Part shown: positions 49,951 through 60,492 of the stretch, piece after piece
Numbering within the stretch: the first letter of the stretch is position 1
Layout of the letters: every line of letters begins with the position of its first letter
Source of the DNA: Actinophytocola sp963729115
GTDB taxonomy: Bacteria; Actinomycetota; Actinomycetes; Mycobacteriales; Pseudonocardiaceae
DNA length: 64,000 nucleotides
Direction of reading: 5' to 3'
Assembly (NCBI GenBank): GCA_963729115.1
Contig: CAVSMR010000011.1
Coordinates: 186,001 to 250,000, forward strand
Position numbers and translations under genes: made by a program
Notes under the pieces: generated by a model
Told to the model about the DNA's origin: nothing
The model's database searches: none
The model's input: only the letters and a program-made list of their open reading frames with translations

Positions 49951-51749
49951 GCCGGCAACCCGCGCAGGCGCTCGACCAGCGATACCGCGTCGGCGTCCGG
50001 GCCGGCGGGCAGGTGCACGAGCACCCCGCCGACCAGGTCCCGCAGCTTCGCGACCGTGGCGAGGACGTGGTCGGTGTCCGTGTCGCTGCCGGTGTCGGTA
50101 TCGGGCGGCACCCGCACCTCTGGATCCTCGTGGGTGCGCCGAAGCATCTCGGTCTCGTCCTCGAACGGGGCGAGCGCCGCGATGACCGGGACGTCCACGC
50201 CCCGCATCCGCAGCTCGGCGAGGAATCGCTGCGCGGCTGCCGCGTCGTAGATCACGTCGGTGAGCAGGAAGTGCGCGCCGGCGGCGACCTTCGCCTCGGC
50301 CCGGGCCAGCTCGTGGTCGCGGTCGCGGGCCGAGGTGCGCAGCGCGGCGCCGACGACGAACCGGGTCTGGTCCGAAGTGGACACGCCACGCCAGTCGACG
50401 CCGTCGTTGAGGCTGGACAGCGCGGCCACCAGCCGGACCGAGTCCACGTCCAGCGGCGAGCCGAGGTCGGGGTAGTCGCCGGCGACGCGGGGGGTGCCGG
50501 TGCGGCAGACGACCAGGTGCAGCCCGAGCGCGTGCGCACCGAGCAGGTCCGCCTGCAGGGCGGCGAGGCTGCGGTCGGCCGTCTCCATCTGCAGCAGCAC
50601 GCCGGCCGGGACGCGCTCGCCGAGCAGCACCCCGGCCGCGATCGGGTTCACCCGGGCGGCCGGCGGGCCCGGGTCGGTGATCGCGAGCAGGTCGGCGCCG
50701 GCCGCGGCCAGCCGTTCGGCCCGCCCGAGGAACGCACCCAGCTCACTGCCGCGTGGCGCGCGCAGGCCGGCCAGCACGACGAACCGGTCCGCGTAGGGCC
50801 AGCGGACCGGTTCGGGCTCGGCGCTCACCCGCACCACCGCACGCTCGGCGGCCGCCCGCGGTGGCCGGCGCGCCGGGGACAGCCCGTCGACCGCGCTCGC
50901 CACCGCCCGGATGTGGGCCGGCGTGGTGCCGCAGCAGCCGCCGACGATCGACGCGCCCGCCGCCACGAACGCCCGGGCGGCCTGCGCGAAGTAGTCGATG
51001 TTGTGCGCGTACCTGAGCCGGCGGCCGAGCCGGCGCGGGCTGCCGGCGTTGGGTTGCACCGATACCGGCAGCGCGCAGTTGCGGGTCAGTTCGGGCACGA
51101 CGTCGCGCAGCACGGCCGGGCCGACCGTGCAGTTTGCGCCCAGCGCGGCCAGGCCGAGCTCGTCGAGCGCGGCGGCGGCCGCGGCCGGCTCCTCGCCACG
51201 CAGCGTCCGGCCGTCCTCGCCGAAGGTCAGCTGCGCCACGACCGGCAGGTCGGACTCGTCCAGGGCGACCGCGACGGCCTGCGCGAGCGACTCGGTGTCG
51301 CCGAACGTCTCCAGCACGAGCACGTCGACCCAGTCGGCGAGCGCGGCGACCTGCTCCCGCAGGATCGCCACCCGCTCCCCCGGCGGCACCCGCCGGACCA
51401 GGCTCGCGCTCAACGCCGGCCCGATGCTGCCGGCAACCAGCGCGCCACCGCCGGCGACCGCTTCACGCGCCAGCCGCGCGCCCGCGATGTTGATCTCCAC
51501 GACGCTGTCCTCGAGGCCGAACCTGGCCAGCCGCAAGCGGTTCGCGTCGAACGTGTTGGTCTGCACGAGGTCCGCGCCGGCGGTCAGGTATGCGGCGTGC
51601 AGGTCCCGCACCAGGCTCGGCCGGGTCAGGTTGAGCTCGCACAGCGAGCTGTCCAGCGGCACGCCGGCCGAGTGCAGCATCGTGCCCATCGCGCCGTCGC
51701 ACACCACCACGCGCCCGGTGGGCACCCACGTACGCCGGTTCCGGTCCAC
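49947..51749 (-). CDS. Bifunctional homocysteine S-methyltransferase/methylenetetrahydrofolate reductase
   Basis: A 600-residue fusion. Residues 1-300 form the homocysteine-binding barrel (GAMGTMLHSAGVPLDSSLCELN), with zinc cysteines in GANCTVG and VGGCCGTT. Residues about 320-600 are a 5,10-methylene-THF reductase barrel (RFVVLAGLRAPRGSELGAF, LLTDVIYDAAAAQRFLAEL), as in YitJ-type proteins. It could both make methyl-THF and methylate homocysteine. The GTG at 51749 has AGGAGG 6 bases upstream. It is divergent from the MetE-core gene, sharing a promoter region with two palindromes. Confidence 0.9.
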   Translation of the reverse strand: MDRNRRTWVPTGRVVVCDGAMGTMLHSAGVPLDSSLCELNLTRPSLVRDLHAAYLTAGADLVQTNTFDANRLRLARFGLEDSVVEINIAGARLAREAVAGGGALVAGSIGPALSASLVRRVPPGERVAILREQVAALADWVDVLVLETFGDTESLAQAVAVALDESDLPVVAQLTFGEDGRTLRGEEPAAAAAALDELGLAALGANCTVGPAVLRDVVPELTRNCALPVSVQPNAGSPRRLGRRLRYAHNIDYFAQAARAFVAAGASIVGGCCGTTPAHIRAVASAVDGLSPARRPPRAAAERAVVRVSAEPEPVRWPYADRFVVLAGLRAPRGSELGAFLGRAERLAAAGADLLAITDPGPPAARVNPIAAGVLLGERVPAGVLLQMETADRSLAALQADLLGAHALGLHLVVCRTGTPRVAGDYPDLGSPLDVDSVRLVAALSSLNDGVDWRGVSTSDQTRFVVGAALRTSARDRDHELARAEAKVAAGAHFLLTDVIYDAAAAQRFLAELRMRGVDVPVIAALAPFEDETEMLRRTHEDPEVRVPPDTDTGSDTDTDHVLATVAKLRDLVGGVLVHLPAGPDADAVSLVERLRGLPA

Positions 51750-51781
51750 CGCGGCCTCCTGACCTCTTCGTCAGCCGTGAT

Positions 51782-51797
51782 GAGACGGACCTGTCTC
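51782..51797. promoter_or_regulatory. Palindromic operator copy 1 (GAGAC-N6-GTCTC)
   Basis: GAGACGGACCTGTCTC, a 16-bp near-palindrome located 33 bases before the MTHFR-fusion start and just downstream of a possible minus-strand -10 (TACTCT, 51805-51810). It is 14/16 identical to copy 2. Confidence 0.6.
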
Positions 51798-51837
51798 TCA
51801 GGGCAGAGTACCGCCCGGCCCCATCTCGCACCATGCA

Positions 51838-51866
51838 TTGACCAAATGCGTGACCAAGGCTAACCT
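51838..51866 (+). promoter_or_regulatory. Candidate sigma-70-type promoter of the MetE-core gene
   Basis: A -35 box TTGACC (51838-51843) and a -10 box TAACCT (51861-51866) are 17 bases apart. The predicted start is near 51873, directly before operator copy 2. Confidence 0.55.
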
Positions 51867-51879
51867 TCAGAGACTGTCT

Positions 51880-51895
51880 GAGACAGACCGGTCTC
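51880..51895. promoter_or_regulatory. Palindromic operator copy 2 (GAGAC-N6-GTCTC)
   Basis: GAGACAGACCGGTCTC, a 16-bp near-palindrome immediately downstream of the MetE-core promoter. A third GAGAC half-site lies at 51870-51874. A repressor bound here would block early transcription. Confidence 0.65.
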
Positions 51896-51949
51896 TTCCA
51901 CTCAACTCGGACGCCGTCGCACTCCACAGTGGATCAAAGGAGAACACGC

Positions 51950-53125
51950 ATGAGTGCCTATGACCCGAGGACGGACACCGGCATCCCCACCGAGCCGGTC
52001 GGCTCGCTGCCACGACCGAGCAAGCTCCAGGAGACCTACGCCGCCTACGACGCCGGTACCGCGTCCCGGGAGGAGCTCGAGGCCGAGCAGGAGAAGGCCG
52101 TCCGCGACTCCATCTCGCGCGGGGAGGCGACCGGCGCACCGATCATCTCCGACGGCGAGCAGCGGTGGTCGAGCTTCGCCACGTATCCGATCACCGACAC
52201 GCTGGCCGGCACCGGTCTCGCCGACCACCTCGGCGGGGAGGGCGGCCAGTTCTTCGCGATCTTCGCGGACGGGCACGGCCGGCAGCTGCCCCGGTTGACG
52301 AGCGGACCGTTCCGGTACAAGACCTTCGCCGCGGACACGCTGTCGAAGTCGATCGGCCTGACGTCGCGGCCGCTGAAGCAGGCCGTGATCGCGCCGTCGA
52401 TGCTGGCGCTGCTGTACCCGCTCGACGAGGAGGTACCCGGCTACCCGCGGGAGCAGTTCGAGAAGGACCTGACCGACGAGTGCGAGAAGGACATCCGGCA
52501 GGCGTTCGCCGCCGGCGCGGCCCGGGTCTCGATCGACTTCACCGAGGGCCGGCTGTCCACCCGCAAGGATCCGCGCAACCCGTGGACGGGGCGGAACCTG
52601 TTGCCGCACTTCATCGAGCTCAACAACCGCGTGCTGGAGCGGTTCACCCCGCAGGAGCGGGCGAGCATCGGCATCCACACCTGCCCGGGCGGGGATCGGG
52701 ACTCGGTGCACAGCGCGGACGTGGACTACAACGACCTGCTGCCGTCGATGTTCGGCATGAACGCCGGCTACTTCCTGATCCAGCTGGCGAGCGAGCGCGA
52801 CAAGGACCGGGTCTACAAGTCGATCGGTGAGCACCTCCGCGAGGACGCCAACGGCGTGGCGCAGTTCGCCTACGTCGGCGTGATCAACCCGCTGAACCCG
52901 CGGGTGGAGAGCCCCGAGGAGGTGCGCGACGCGCTGGTGCGGGCCGCGAACTTCATTCCCCGGGAGCGCCTCGGCGCGACCGACGACTGCGGGTTCTCCC
53001 CGTTCAGCATCGACGAGAAGCCCAACCACGGCTCGCCCGACTTCGCGCGGGACGTGGCCTTCCAGAAGATCACGAACCGGGTGGCGGGCACCCGGATGGC
53101 GGCGGAGAAGCTCGGCGTCAGCTGA
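51950..53125 (+). CDS. Stand-alone MetE catalytic-core protein (cobalamin-independent methionine synthase family)
   Basis: A 391-residue protein matching only the C-terminal half of MetE. Zinc ligands are His and Cys in GIHTCPGGDRD (about 241) and Cys in ATDDCGFSPF (about 345), with a Glu/Asp between them. The MetE N-terminal barrel is absent. Such core-MetE proteins include folate-independent methionine synthases (the Mes families), so the methyl donor is open. The ATG at 51950 has AAAGGAGA upstream. It is divergent from the MTHFR fusion, which could supply methyl-THF. Confidence 0.85.
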   Translation: MSAYDPRTDTGIPTEPVGSLPRPSKLQETYAAYDAGTASREELEAEQEKAVRDSISRGEATGAPIISDGEQRWSSFATYPITDTLAGTGLADHLGGEGGQFFAIFADGHGRQLPRLTSGPFRYKTFAADTLSKSIGLTSRPLKQAVIAPSMLALLYPLDEEVPGYPREQFEKDLTDECEKDIRQAFAAGAARVSIDFTEGRLSTRKDPRNPWTGRNLLPHFIELNNRVLERFTPQERASIGIHTCPGGDRDSVHSADVDYNDLLPSMFGMNAGYFLIQLASERDKDRVYKSIGEHLREDANGVAQFAYVGVINPLNPRVESPEEVRDALVRAANFIPRERLGATDDCGFSPFSIDEKPNHGSPDFARDVAFQKITNRVAGTRMAAEKLGVS

Positions 53126-53134
53126 CGCGTGGCC

Positions 53135-53165
53135 GGCCGGGGTGGTGTCAGCCGCCGCCCCGGCC
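53135..53165. terminator. Bidirectional hairpin between MetE-core and TetR genes
   Basis: GGCCGGGG at 53135-53142 pairs with CCCCGGCC at 53158-53165, and the stem extends inward with G-U pairs to about 13 bp. It lies between convergent genes. An imperfect 19-bp direct repeat (53167-53185 and 53195-53213) follows it, the second copy being the 3' end of the tetR gene. Confidence 0.65.
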
Positions 53166-53197
53166 GCGGCTACGGGGTCTCGATCGTCTCGGCCCGG

Positions 53198-53791
53198 CTA
53201 CGGGGTGTCGATCCCGTGGGCCTGCAGCAGCAGCACGGCCACCTCGCGGGCGCGGCTCGCGGCCTCGGCGTCACCCTCGTGGGCGGCCATGATCGAGCCC
53301 TTCATGAGGATGTGCCACTGGCGGGCGAAGGAGTCGGTGTCGTCGATACCGGCGGCGGCGGCGAGGCCCTTGAGGTAGTGCCGGATGTTGGCGAGGTGCT
53401 GCACGCTCGCCCGGTACACGGCGTCGTCCTTGCCGTTGGTCTCGATCATCGTGGTCAGGAACGAACAGCCCTCGAAGTCGCGCTTGGCGAACCATTCGCC
53501 GAAGACGTCGAAAATCGCGAGCAGCTGTTCGGCAGGTGTGCCGCCGCGGCGCCGGCTCTCGGTCTGGAGCCATTCCTCGGTCCATATCGTCTCGCGGCGC
53601 CGCAGGAAGTCGAGAATCAGCTCGGTCTTGGACGGAAAATTGCGATAGAGCGTCATCTTGGCGGTGCCGGCCTTGGCAATGATCGCGTCGATGCCTACGG
53701 CCGCCGTGCCTTCCCGGCTGAACAGATCGTAGGCCGCGCGGATGACCCGCTCGCGCCCGCTCTCGCCGCTGTTCCCGTCCGCTGCCGCCAT
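53198..53791 (-). CDS. TetR/AcrR-family regulator of the SAM-cycle cluster
   Basis: A 197-residue repressor. The HTH spans about residues 11-58 (RERVIRAAYDLFSREGTAAVGIDAIIAKAGTAKMTLYRNFPSKTELI). The ligand domain has HLANIRHYLKGLAAAAGIDD. The ATG at 53791 follows GAGGAAA. It lies between the MetE-core gene and the methyltransferase operon and is read toward the former. Its target is unproven; the GAGAC-N6-GTCTC sites and inverted repeats near 54505 are candidates. It could sense the methylated product or substrate. Confidence 0.9.
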   Translation of the reverse strand: MAAADGNSGESGRERVIRAAYDLFSREGTAAVGIDAIIAKAGTAKMTLYRNFPSKTELILDFLRRRETIWTEEWLQTESRRRGGTPAEQLLAIFDVFGEWFAKRDFEGCSFLTTMIETNGKDDAVYRASVQHLANIRHYLKGLAAAAGIDDTDSFARQWHILMKGSIMAAHEGDAEAASRAREVAVLLLQAHGIDTP

Positions 53792-53919
53792 CGTTGTTTC
53801 CTCGTTTCTCCGTCGATTTCGATGATACCCGGAAATGGGCGGGGCGGGGAATTCGTGCTCGTGGACGGATGTCCCTCGGTGGGGCGCCGGGGTGAGGATG
53901 GACCGTGAACGGAGGCGGG

Positions 53920-54102
53920 ATGAACGAGGACCATCGATGCTCCCGGTGCGGGCACCCGCTGCCGGCGACTGTGGTCGACACCGGCACGGCCGGCGCGGTC
54001 GTCGCCGGCCTCCGCCAGGAGATCGAATGCCTGCGCGAGACGGTCGCCCGGCTCCGCGGCCGCGGCGCCGACCCGGTGCCGGTGCGGCAGCGGCCGGGCT
54101 GA
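53920..54102 (+). CDS. Small Cys-pair/coiled-coil protein
   Basis: A 60-residue protein. HRCSRCGHPLPA is a CxxC knuckle that may bind zinc, followed by a short helix GLRQEIECLRETVARLRGRG. Start ATG with GGAGGCGGG immediately upstream is convincing. No family is recognised. It stands between the divergent TetR gene and the methyltransferase operon and is the only open reading frame there that I support. Confidence 0.5.
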   Translation: MNEDHRCSRCGHPLPATVVDTGTAGAVVAGLRQEIECLRETVARLRGRGADPVPVRQRPG

Positions 54103-54612
54103 CCTGGCCCGCCGCAGGCGGCGCTCGGCCACACCGTTCGGCGGGCACGCCGGGCTTCGGTGCCGGCGGTGCGGCTGCTCGTCGGGTGCGGGGCAGCCAC
54201 CGCGGTGATCTTCGCGGGGCACGAGAACGGGCGCTCGAGCTGTTGCTAATCAGGTTCATCGGGCGGGGCAGGATGGTGCCGGGGGCCGCCGGGGCCTTGG
54301 TGGTGCCCGGCGGCGCTCGCCGGAGCCGCCGGGCGCCGGGTCGTGCTCGGCACCGCCAGGCTCGCCCCACCTGGGCCGCGTCGGCGGCCGCGCTCCCGCT
54401 CGGCGCCGGTGGCGGGCTGGCCCGCCGCAGTCACCGGAGCCGCCGGCGCCGGCCGCTCGGCGCGGGCGCCCCCACTCGGCGCGGCGAACAGTCGTGACCG
54501 GGCGGTTGTGTCTTCTGCACAACGGCGGGCCGCTCAAATTTGTGCGCGGAACCGGCTTATAACCCGTTCGAAAAAGACGGACGATGGGTGTGAGAAAGAA
54601 TGGAGCACGCCA
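54103..54612. promoter_or_regulatory. 510-bp leader before the methyltransferase operon
   Basis: GC-rich and without a gene I can support. Near the operon are two inverted repeats. One is GTTGTG-N7-CACAAC (54505-54523), with perfect 6-bp arms. The other is GAACCGG-N7-CCCGTTC (54549-54569), surrounding CTTATAA that may include a -10. A plus-strand fragment at 54180-54330 faintly resembles a Nudix start but has no Nudix box. The operon ribosome site is TGGAG, 7-11 bases before the ATG at 54613. Confidence 0.45.
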
Positions 54613-55617
54613 ATGACCGCAACCCAGGTCCGCAGCGCCGCATTCGACTGGCCGAGCGGCTTCGATCGAATTCCGGATGCCGGCTGGGTGCGCCAACCGG
54701 TCGGCGAGTTCGGCCTCAGCTATGACAGCGTCGGCGCGCACAGCTGGTACAAGAATCTCGAACCGACGGTGGCACAGGTGCTCGCCGCGCTCGGGGAGAA
54801 GAAGCTGCTGGTGGACTATTCCGCCGGCACCGGCATTCTGGCTCGGCGGCTGCTTTCCCGCATCGAGTACCCGGTCGGAATTCTCAACGTCGACGCCTCG
54901 CCGAAATTTCTGCGGGTGGCGCTGGAGAACTTCCGCGACGACGAGCGCGTCGCGTTCCGGCTGCTCGAGTACCTCAAGGCGGAGCGGCGGCTGCAGACCC
55001 TCGACGAGGTGCTCGGCGGGGACCTGCCGGTCGACGCGATCACCTCCACCAACGCGATCCACCTGTACTACAACCTGGCCGAGACCCTCGACTCGTGGGC
55101 CCGCGTGCTGCGCCCCGGCGGGATGACGTTCACCGGCTCGGCCAACCTGCGCAACCCCCTGCGGCGACCGGGCGACTGGATCATCGACGAGACCGTCGCC
55201 AAGGTCAACGAGATCGCCGCGGAGGTGGTCGCCCGCGAGGCGGCGTTCGAGGAGTACCGCGACACGCTCGGCGACGCCACCGCGATGGCCGGGCACACCA
55301 GGCTGCGGGAGAAGGTGTTCGTGCCGGTCCGCCCGCTCGAGGAGTACCTCGACGCGTTCACCACCGCCGGGTTCGCGGTCCTGCACGTCTTCGACGCCAC
55401 CATCTACGCGCAGGTCGACGAGTGGTGCCAGCTGCTGCACACCTACCACGACGGGGTGCTCAGCTGGGTCGGCGGATCGCCCAAGGTGGACGGCCGCGAG
55501 CCGACCGAGAAGGCACTGCGGGACCGCCGGTTCCTCATCCGGTACAGCCTCGAGAAGCTGTTCCCGGCCCAGGAGTCGTTCCCGTGCACGTGGACCTACA
55601 TCACCTGCCGCCGATGA
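54613..55617 (+). CDS. SAM-dependent methyltransferase of unknown substrate
   Basis: A 334-residue class I methyltransferase. Motif I is LVDYSAGTGILARRLL (about 75-90), with D-x-S-x-G-T-G in place of the usual D-x-G-x-G-T-G, and the acid for the ribose hydroxyls is in GILNVDAS (about 99). The post-motif region AITSTNAIHLYYNLAETLDSWARVLRPGG follows the usual layout. A C-terminal cap of about 110 residues (LLHTYHDGVLSWVGG) may determine the substrate. It is the first gene of a coupled operon (ATGA overlap with the next) with the full SAM-recycling set, so it should be the main consumer. The substrate cannot be deduced. Confidence 0.88.
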   Translation: MTATQVRSAAFDWPSGFDRIPDAGWVRQPVGEFGLSYDSVGAHSWYKNLEPTVAQVLAALGEKKLLVDYSAGTGILARRLLSRIEYPVGILNVDASPKFLRVALENFRDDERVAFRLLEYLKAERRLQTLDEVLGGDLPVDAITSTNAIHLYYNLAETLDSWARVLRPGGMTFTGSANLRNPLRRPGDWIIDETVAKVNEIAAEVVAREAAFEEYRDTLGDATAMAGHTRLREKVFVPVRPLEEYLDAFTTAGFAVLHVFDATIYAQVDEWCQLLHTYHDGVLSWVGGSPKVDGREPTEKALRDRRFLIRYSLEKLFPAQESFPCTWTYITCRR

Positions 55618-56788
55618 CCTCGGCGCTGCGGCCCGTCCAGGTCGCGGGCATCGGGATGACGCGGTTCGCGAAACAGCCGCACCGGTCGTTCAAGGACCTG
55701 GTCGCCGAGGCGGTCGGCGCGACACTCAAGGACGCGGGCGCCGCGGTCGAGGATGTCCAGGCCTGCTTCTTCGGCAACGCGGTGGCCGGCACGATCACCG
55801 GGCAGGAGATGCTCGCCGGGCAGTTCGCCTTGCGGCCCTTGGGGTTCGGCGACCTATCGGTGTCCAATGTGGAGAACGCGTGCGCGTCGGCGTCGACCGC
55901 GTTCCACCTCGCCTGGCAGGCGGTGGCGACCGGCCGGCACGACGCCGTGCTCGCGGTCGGCGCGGAGAAGATGACCCATCCGGACAAGGCGCGCTCGTTC
56001 GCGGCGATCGGCGGCTCGGTGGACATGGACACCGTGCCCGCCGACCTGCCCGCGGGGCGCTCGTTCCTGATGGACCTCTACGCGGAGTCCGCGCAGCGCT
56101 ACCTCGACCGCACGGGGGCGACCCGGGCGGACCTGGCCCGGGTCGTGGTGAAGGCCCAGCACAACGGCTCGCTGAACCCGGCCGCCCAGTTCGGTGCCGA
56201 GTGGACGGTCGCCGACGTGCTCGCGGCCCGCCACATCGTCGGCCCGTTCACGCTGCCGATGTGCTCGCCGGTGTCCGACGGGGCCGCGGCCGCCCTGCTG
56301 GTCGCCGGCCGCGCGACCAGCGTGCCCTCGGTGACCGTGCTCGCGTCGGTCAACCACACCGCCCCGGCCGACGGCGCGCGCAGCGTCACCGCCGCCGCGG
56401 CCGGGCACGCCTACGCCCAGGCCGGCCTCGGCCCCGAGGACCTCGACTGCGTGGAGGTCCACGACGCGGCGGCGTCGGCCGAGCTGGTCATCACCGAGCA
56501 GCTCGGCCTCGCCGAGCCCGGCGGCGGGGCGCGCCTGCTGGCCACCGGCGCGACGGCACTCGGCGGCCGGATCCCGGTCAACACCGGCGGTGGGCTGCTG
56601 GCCCGCGGCCACCCGATCGGCGCGACCGGTCTCGGCCAGATCGTCGAGATCGTCCAGCAGCTGCGCGGCGACGCCGGCCGCCGGCAGGTGCCCGGCGCCC
56701 GGGTCGGCCTCACCCAGAACGCCGGCGGCTGGCACGGCGACGACAACGTGGTCAGTGTGATCCACCTGTTCGGCAAAGGAGAGAACCC

Positions 56789-56792
<4 letters not shown>
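55614..56792 (+). CDS. Thiolase-superfamily (SCP-x/Ltp-like) protein
   Basis: A 392-residue protein. The nucleophile Cys is in VENACASASTAF (about 88) and the His in GHPIGATGLGQ (about 335). The second, acid/base Cys of degradative thiolases (CxGGG) is replaced by TQNAGGWHGDD. That is typical of lipid-transfer/Ltp-like thiolases, some of which are aldolases or condensing enzymes that need a DUF35 partner. None is present here. It overlaps the methyltransferase stop and the metK start (both ATGA). It might act on the methylated compound (inference). Confidence 0.88.
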
Positions 56793-57994
<1,202 letters not shown>

Positions 57995-58005
57995 GGGGAC
58001 CGGCC

Positions 58006-58976
58006 ATGACAATCGTCGTCACCGGGTCCATCGCGACCGACTACCTGATGGTGTTCCCGGGCCGGTTCGCCGACCAGCTGGTGGCGGGCAAGCTCGACAC
58101 CGTCTCCCTGTCCTTCCTCGCCGACGAGCTGGAGATCCGGCGCGGCGGGGTGGCCGCCAACATCGCCTACGGCCTCGGCTGCCTCGGCCACGCCCCGGTG
58201 CTGGTCGGCTCGGTCGGCGCCGACTTCGCCGAGTACCGCACCTGGCTCGCCGACCACAACGTCGTCACCGACCACGTGCGCTACTCGACCACCCGGCACA
58301 CCGCGAAGTTCCTGTGCACCACCGACACCACGCACAACCAGATCGCCACGTTCTACGCCGGTGCCATGGACGAGGCCCGGGAGATCGAGCTGGCACCGAT
58401 CCTCACCGGCGTCACCGACCCGCTCGTCGTGGTCAGCCCCAACGACCCGGCGGCGATGCTGCGGCACACCACCGAGTGCCTGGAGCTCGGCGTGCCGTTC
58501 GTCGCCGACCCCTCCCAGCAGCTCGCCCGGCTGACCGGAGAGGACATCCGCGAGCTCGTCGACGGCGCCGCCTACCTGTTCACCAACGACTACGAGCGGA
58601 CCCTGCTGACCTACAAGACCGGCTGGGCCGACGACGACGTCCTCGACCGCGTCGGCACCTGGGTCACCACCCGCGGCCGGCTCGGGGCGACCATCGAGAG
58701 CTGCGAGCGGGAGCCGGTCGCCGTGCCGGTCGTCGCGCCACGCGGCGGAACCGAGCCGACCGGCGTCGGGGACGGCTTCCGGGCGGGCTTCCTCGCCGGC
58801 CTCGAGCGCGGGCTCGACCAGGAACGCGCGGCACAGCTCGGCTGCCTGCTGGCCACGCTGGTGCTGGAGACCGTCGGGCCGCAGGAGTACACGATCGATC
58901 CCGAGTCCTGTGTGGAGCGGCTGTCCCGGACGTACGGCCCGGCCGCCGCGCAGGCGTTTCGCGTGAGGGAGACGGC

Positions 58977-58980
<4 letters not shown>
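58006..58980 (+). CDS. adoK: Adenosine kinase (PfkB family)
   Basis: A 324-residue kinase converting adenosine to AMP. It is closely similar along its whole length to M. tuberculosis AdoK (Rv2202c): ITVVVTGSIATDYL-type start, LEIRRGGVAANIAYGLGCLG, the substrate segment VADPSQQLARL and the anion-hole/base PTGVGDGFRAGFLAG with the catalytic Asp. PfkB sugar kinase is less likely given this match. In the cycle it pulls SAH hydrolysis forward by removing adenosine. The stop overlaps the ahcY start (ATGA). Confidence 0.93.
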
Positions 58981-60416
<1,436 letters not shown>

Positions 60417-60427
60417 CCGCGACCGGC

Positions 60428-60478
60428 GATCCGGCCGACCGGAGCGGGTAGGTTCGAACCCGACCAGTCGGCCGGATC
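60428..60478 (+). terminator. Large inverted repeat ending the SAM operon
   Basis: 12-bp perfect arms (GATCCGGCCGAC at 60428-60439 and its complement at 60467-60478) flank a 27-base loop that contains a second perfect palindrome, GGTTCGAACC (60451-60460). It most likely ends the operon before the acyl-CoA dehydrogenase gene, whose start is 15 bases further. Confidence 0.6.
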
Positions 60479-60492
60479 GTCAGGAGCCTCCC

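Noticed and set aside
51867..51949. SAM or SAH riboswitch in the MetE-core leader
   Set aside because: The leader is short and dominated by a DNA-type palindrome present in two copies; no riboswitch core motif was found.
54180..54330. Possible Nudix hydrolase remnant upstream of the methyltransferase
   Set aside because: Only a faint LLLIRF...VVPGG resemblance in one frame, with no Nudix box; likely chance in GC-rich DNA.
60446..60466. tRNA T-arm-like sequence (GGTTCGAACC with flanking pairs)
   Set aside because: No acceptor, D or anticodon stem fits around it; it is the inner palindrome of the operon-end repeat.
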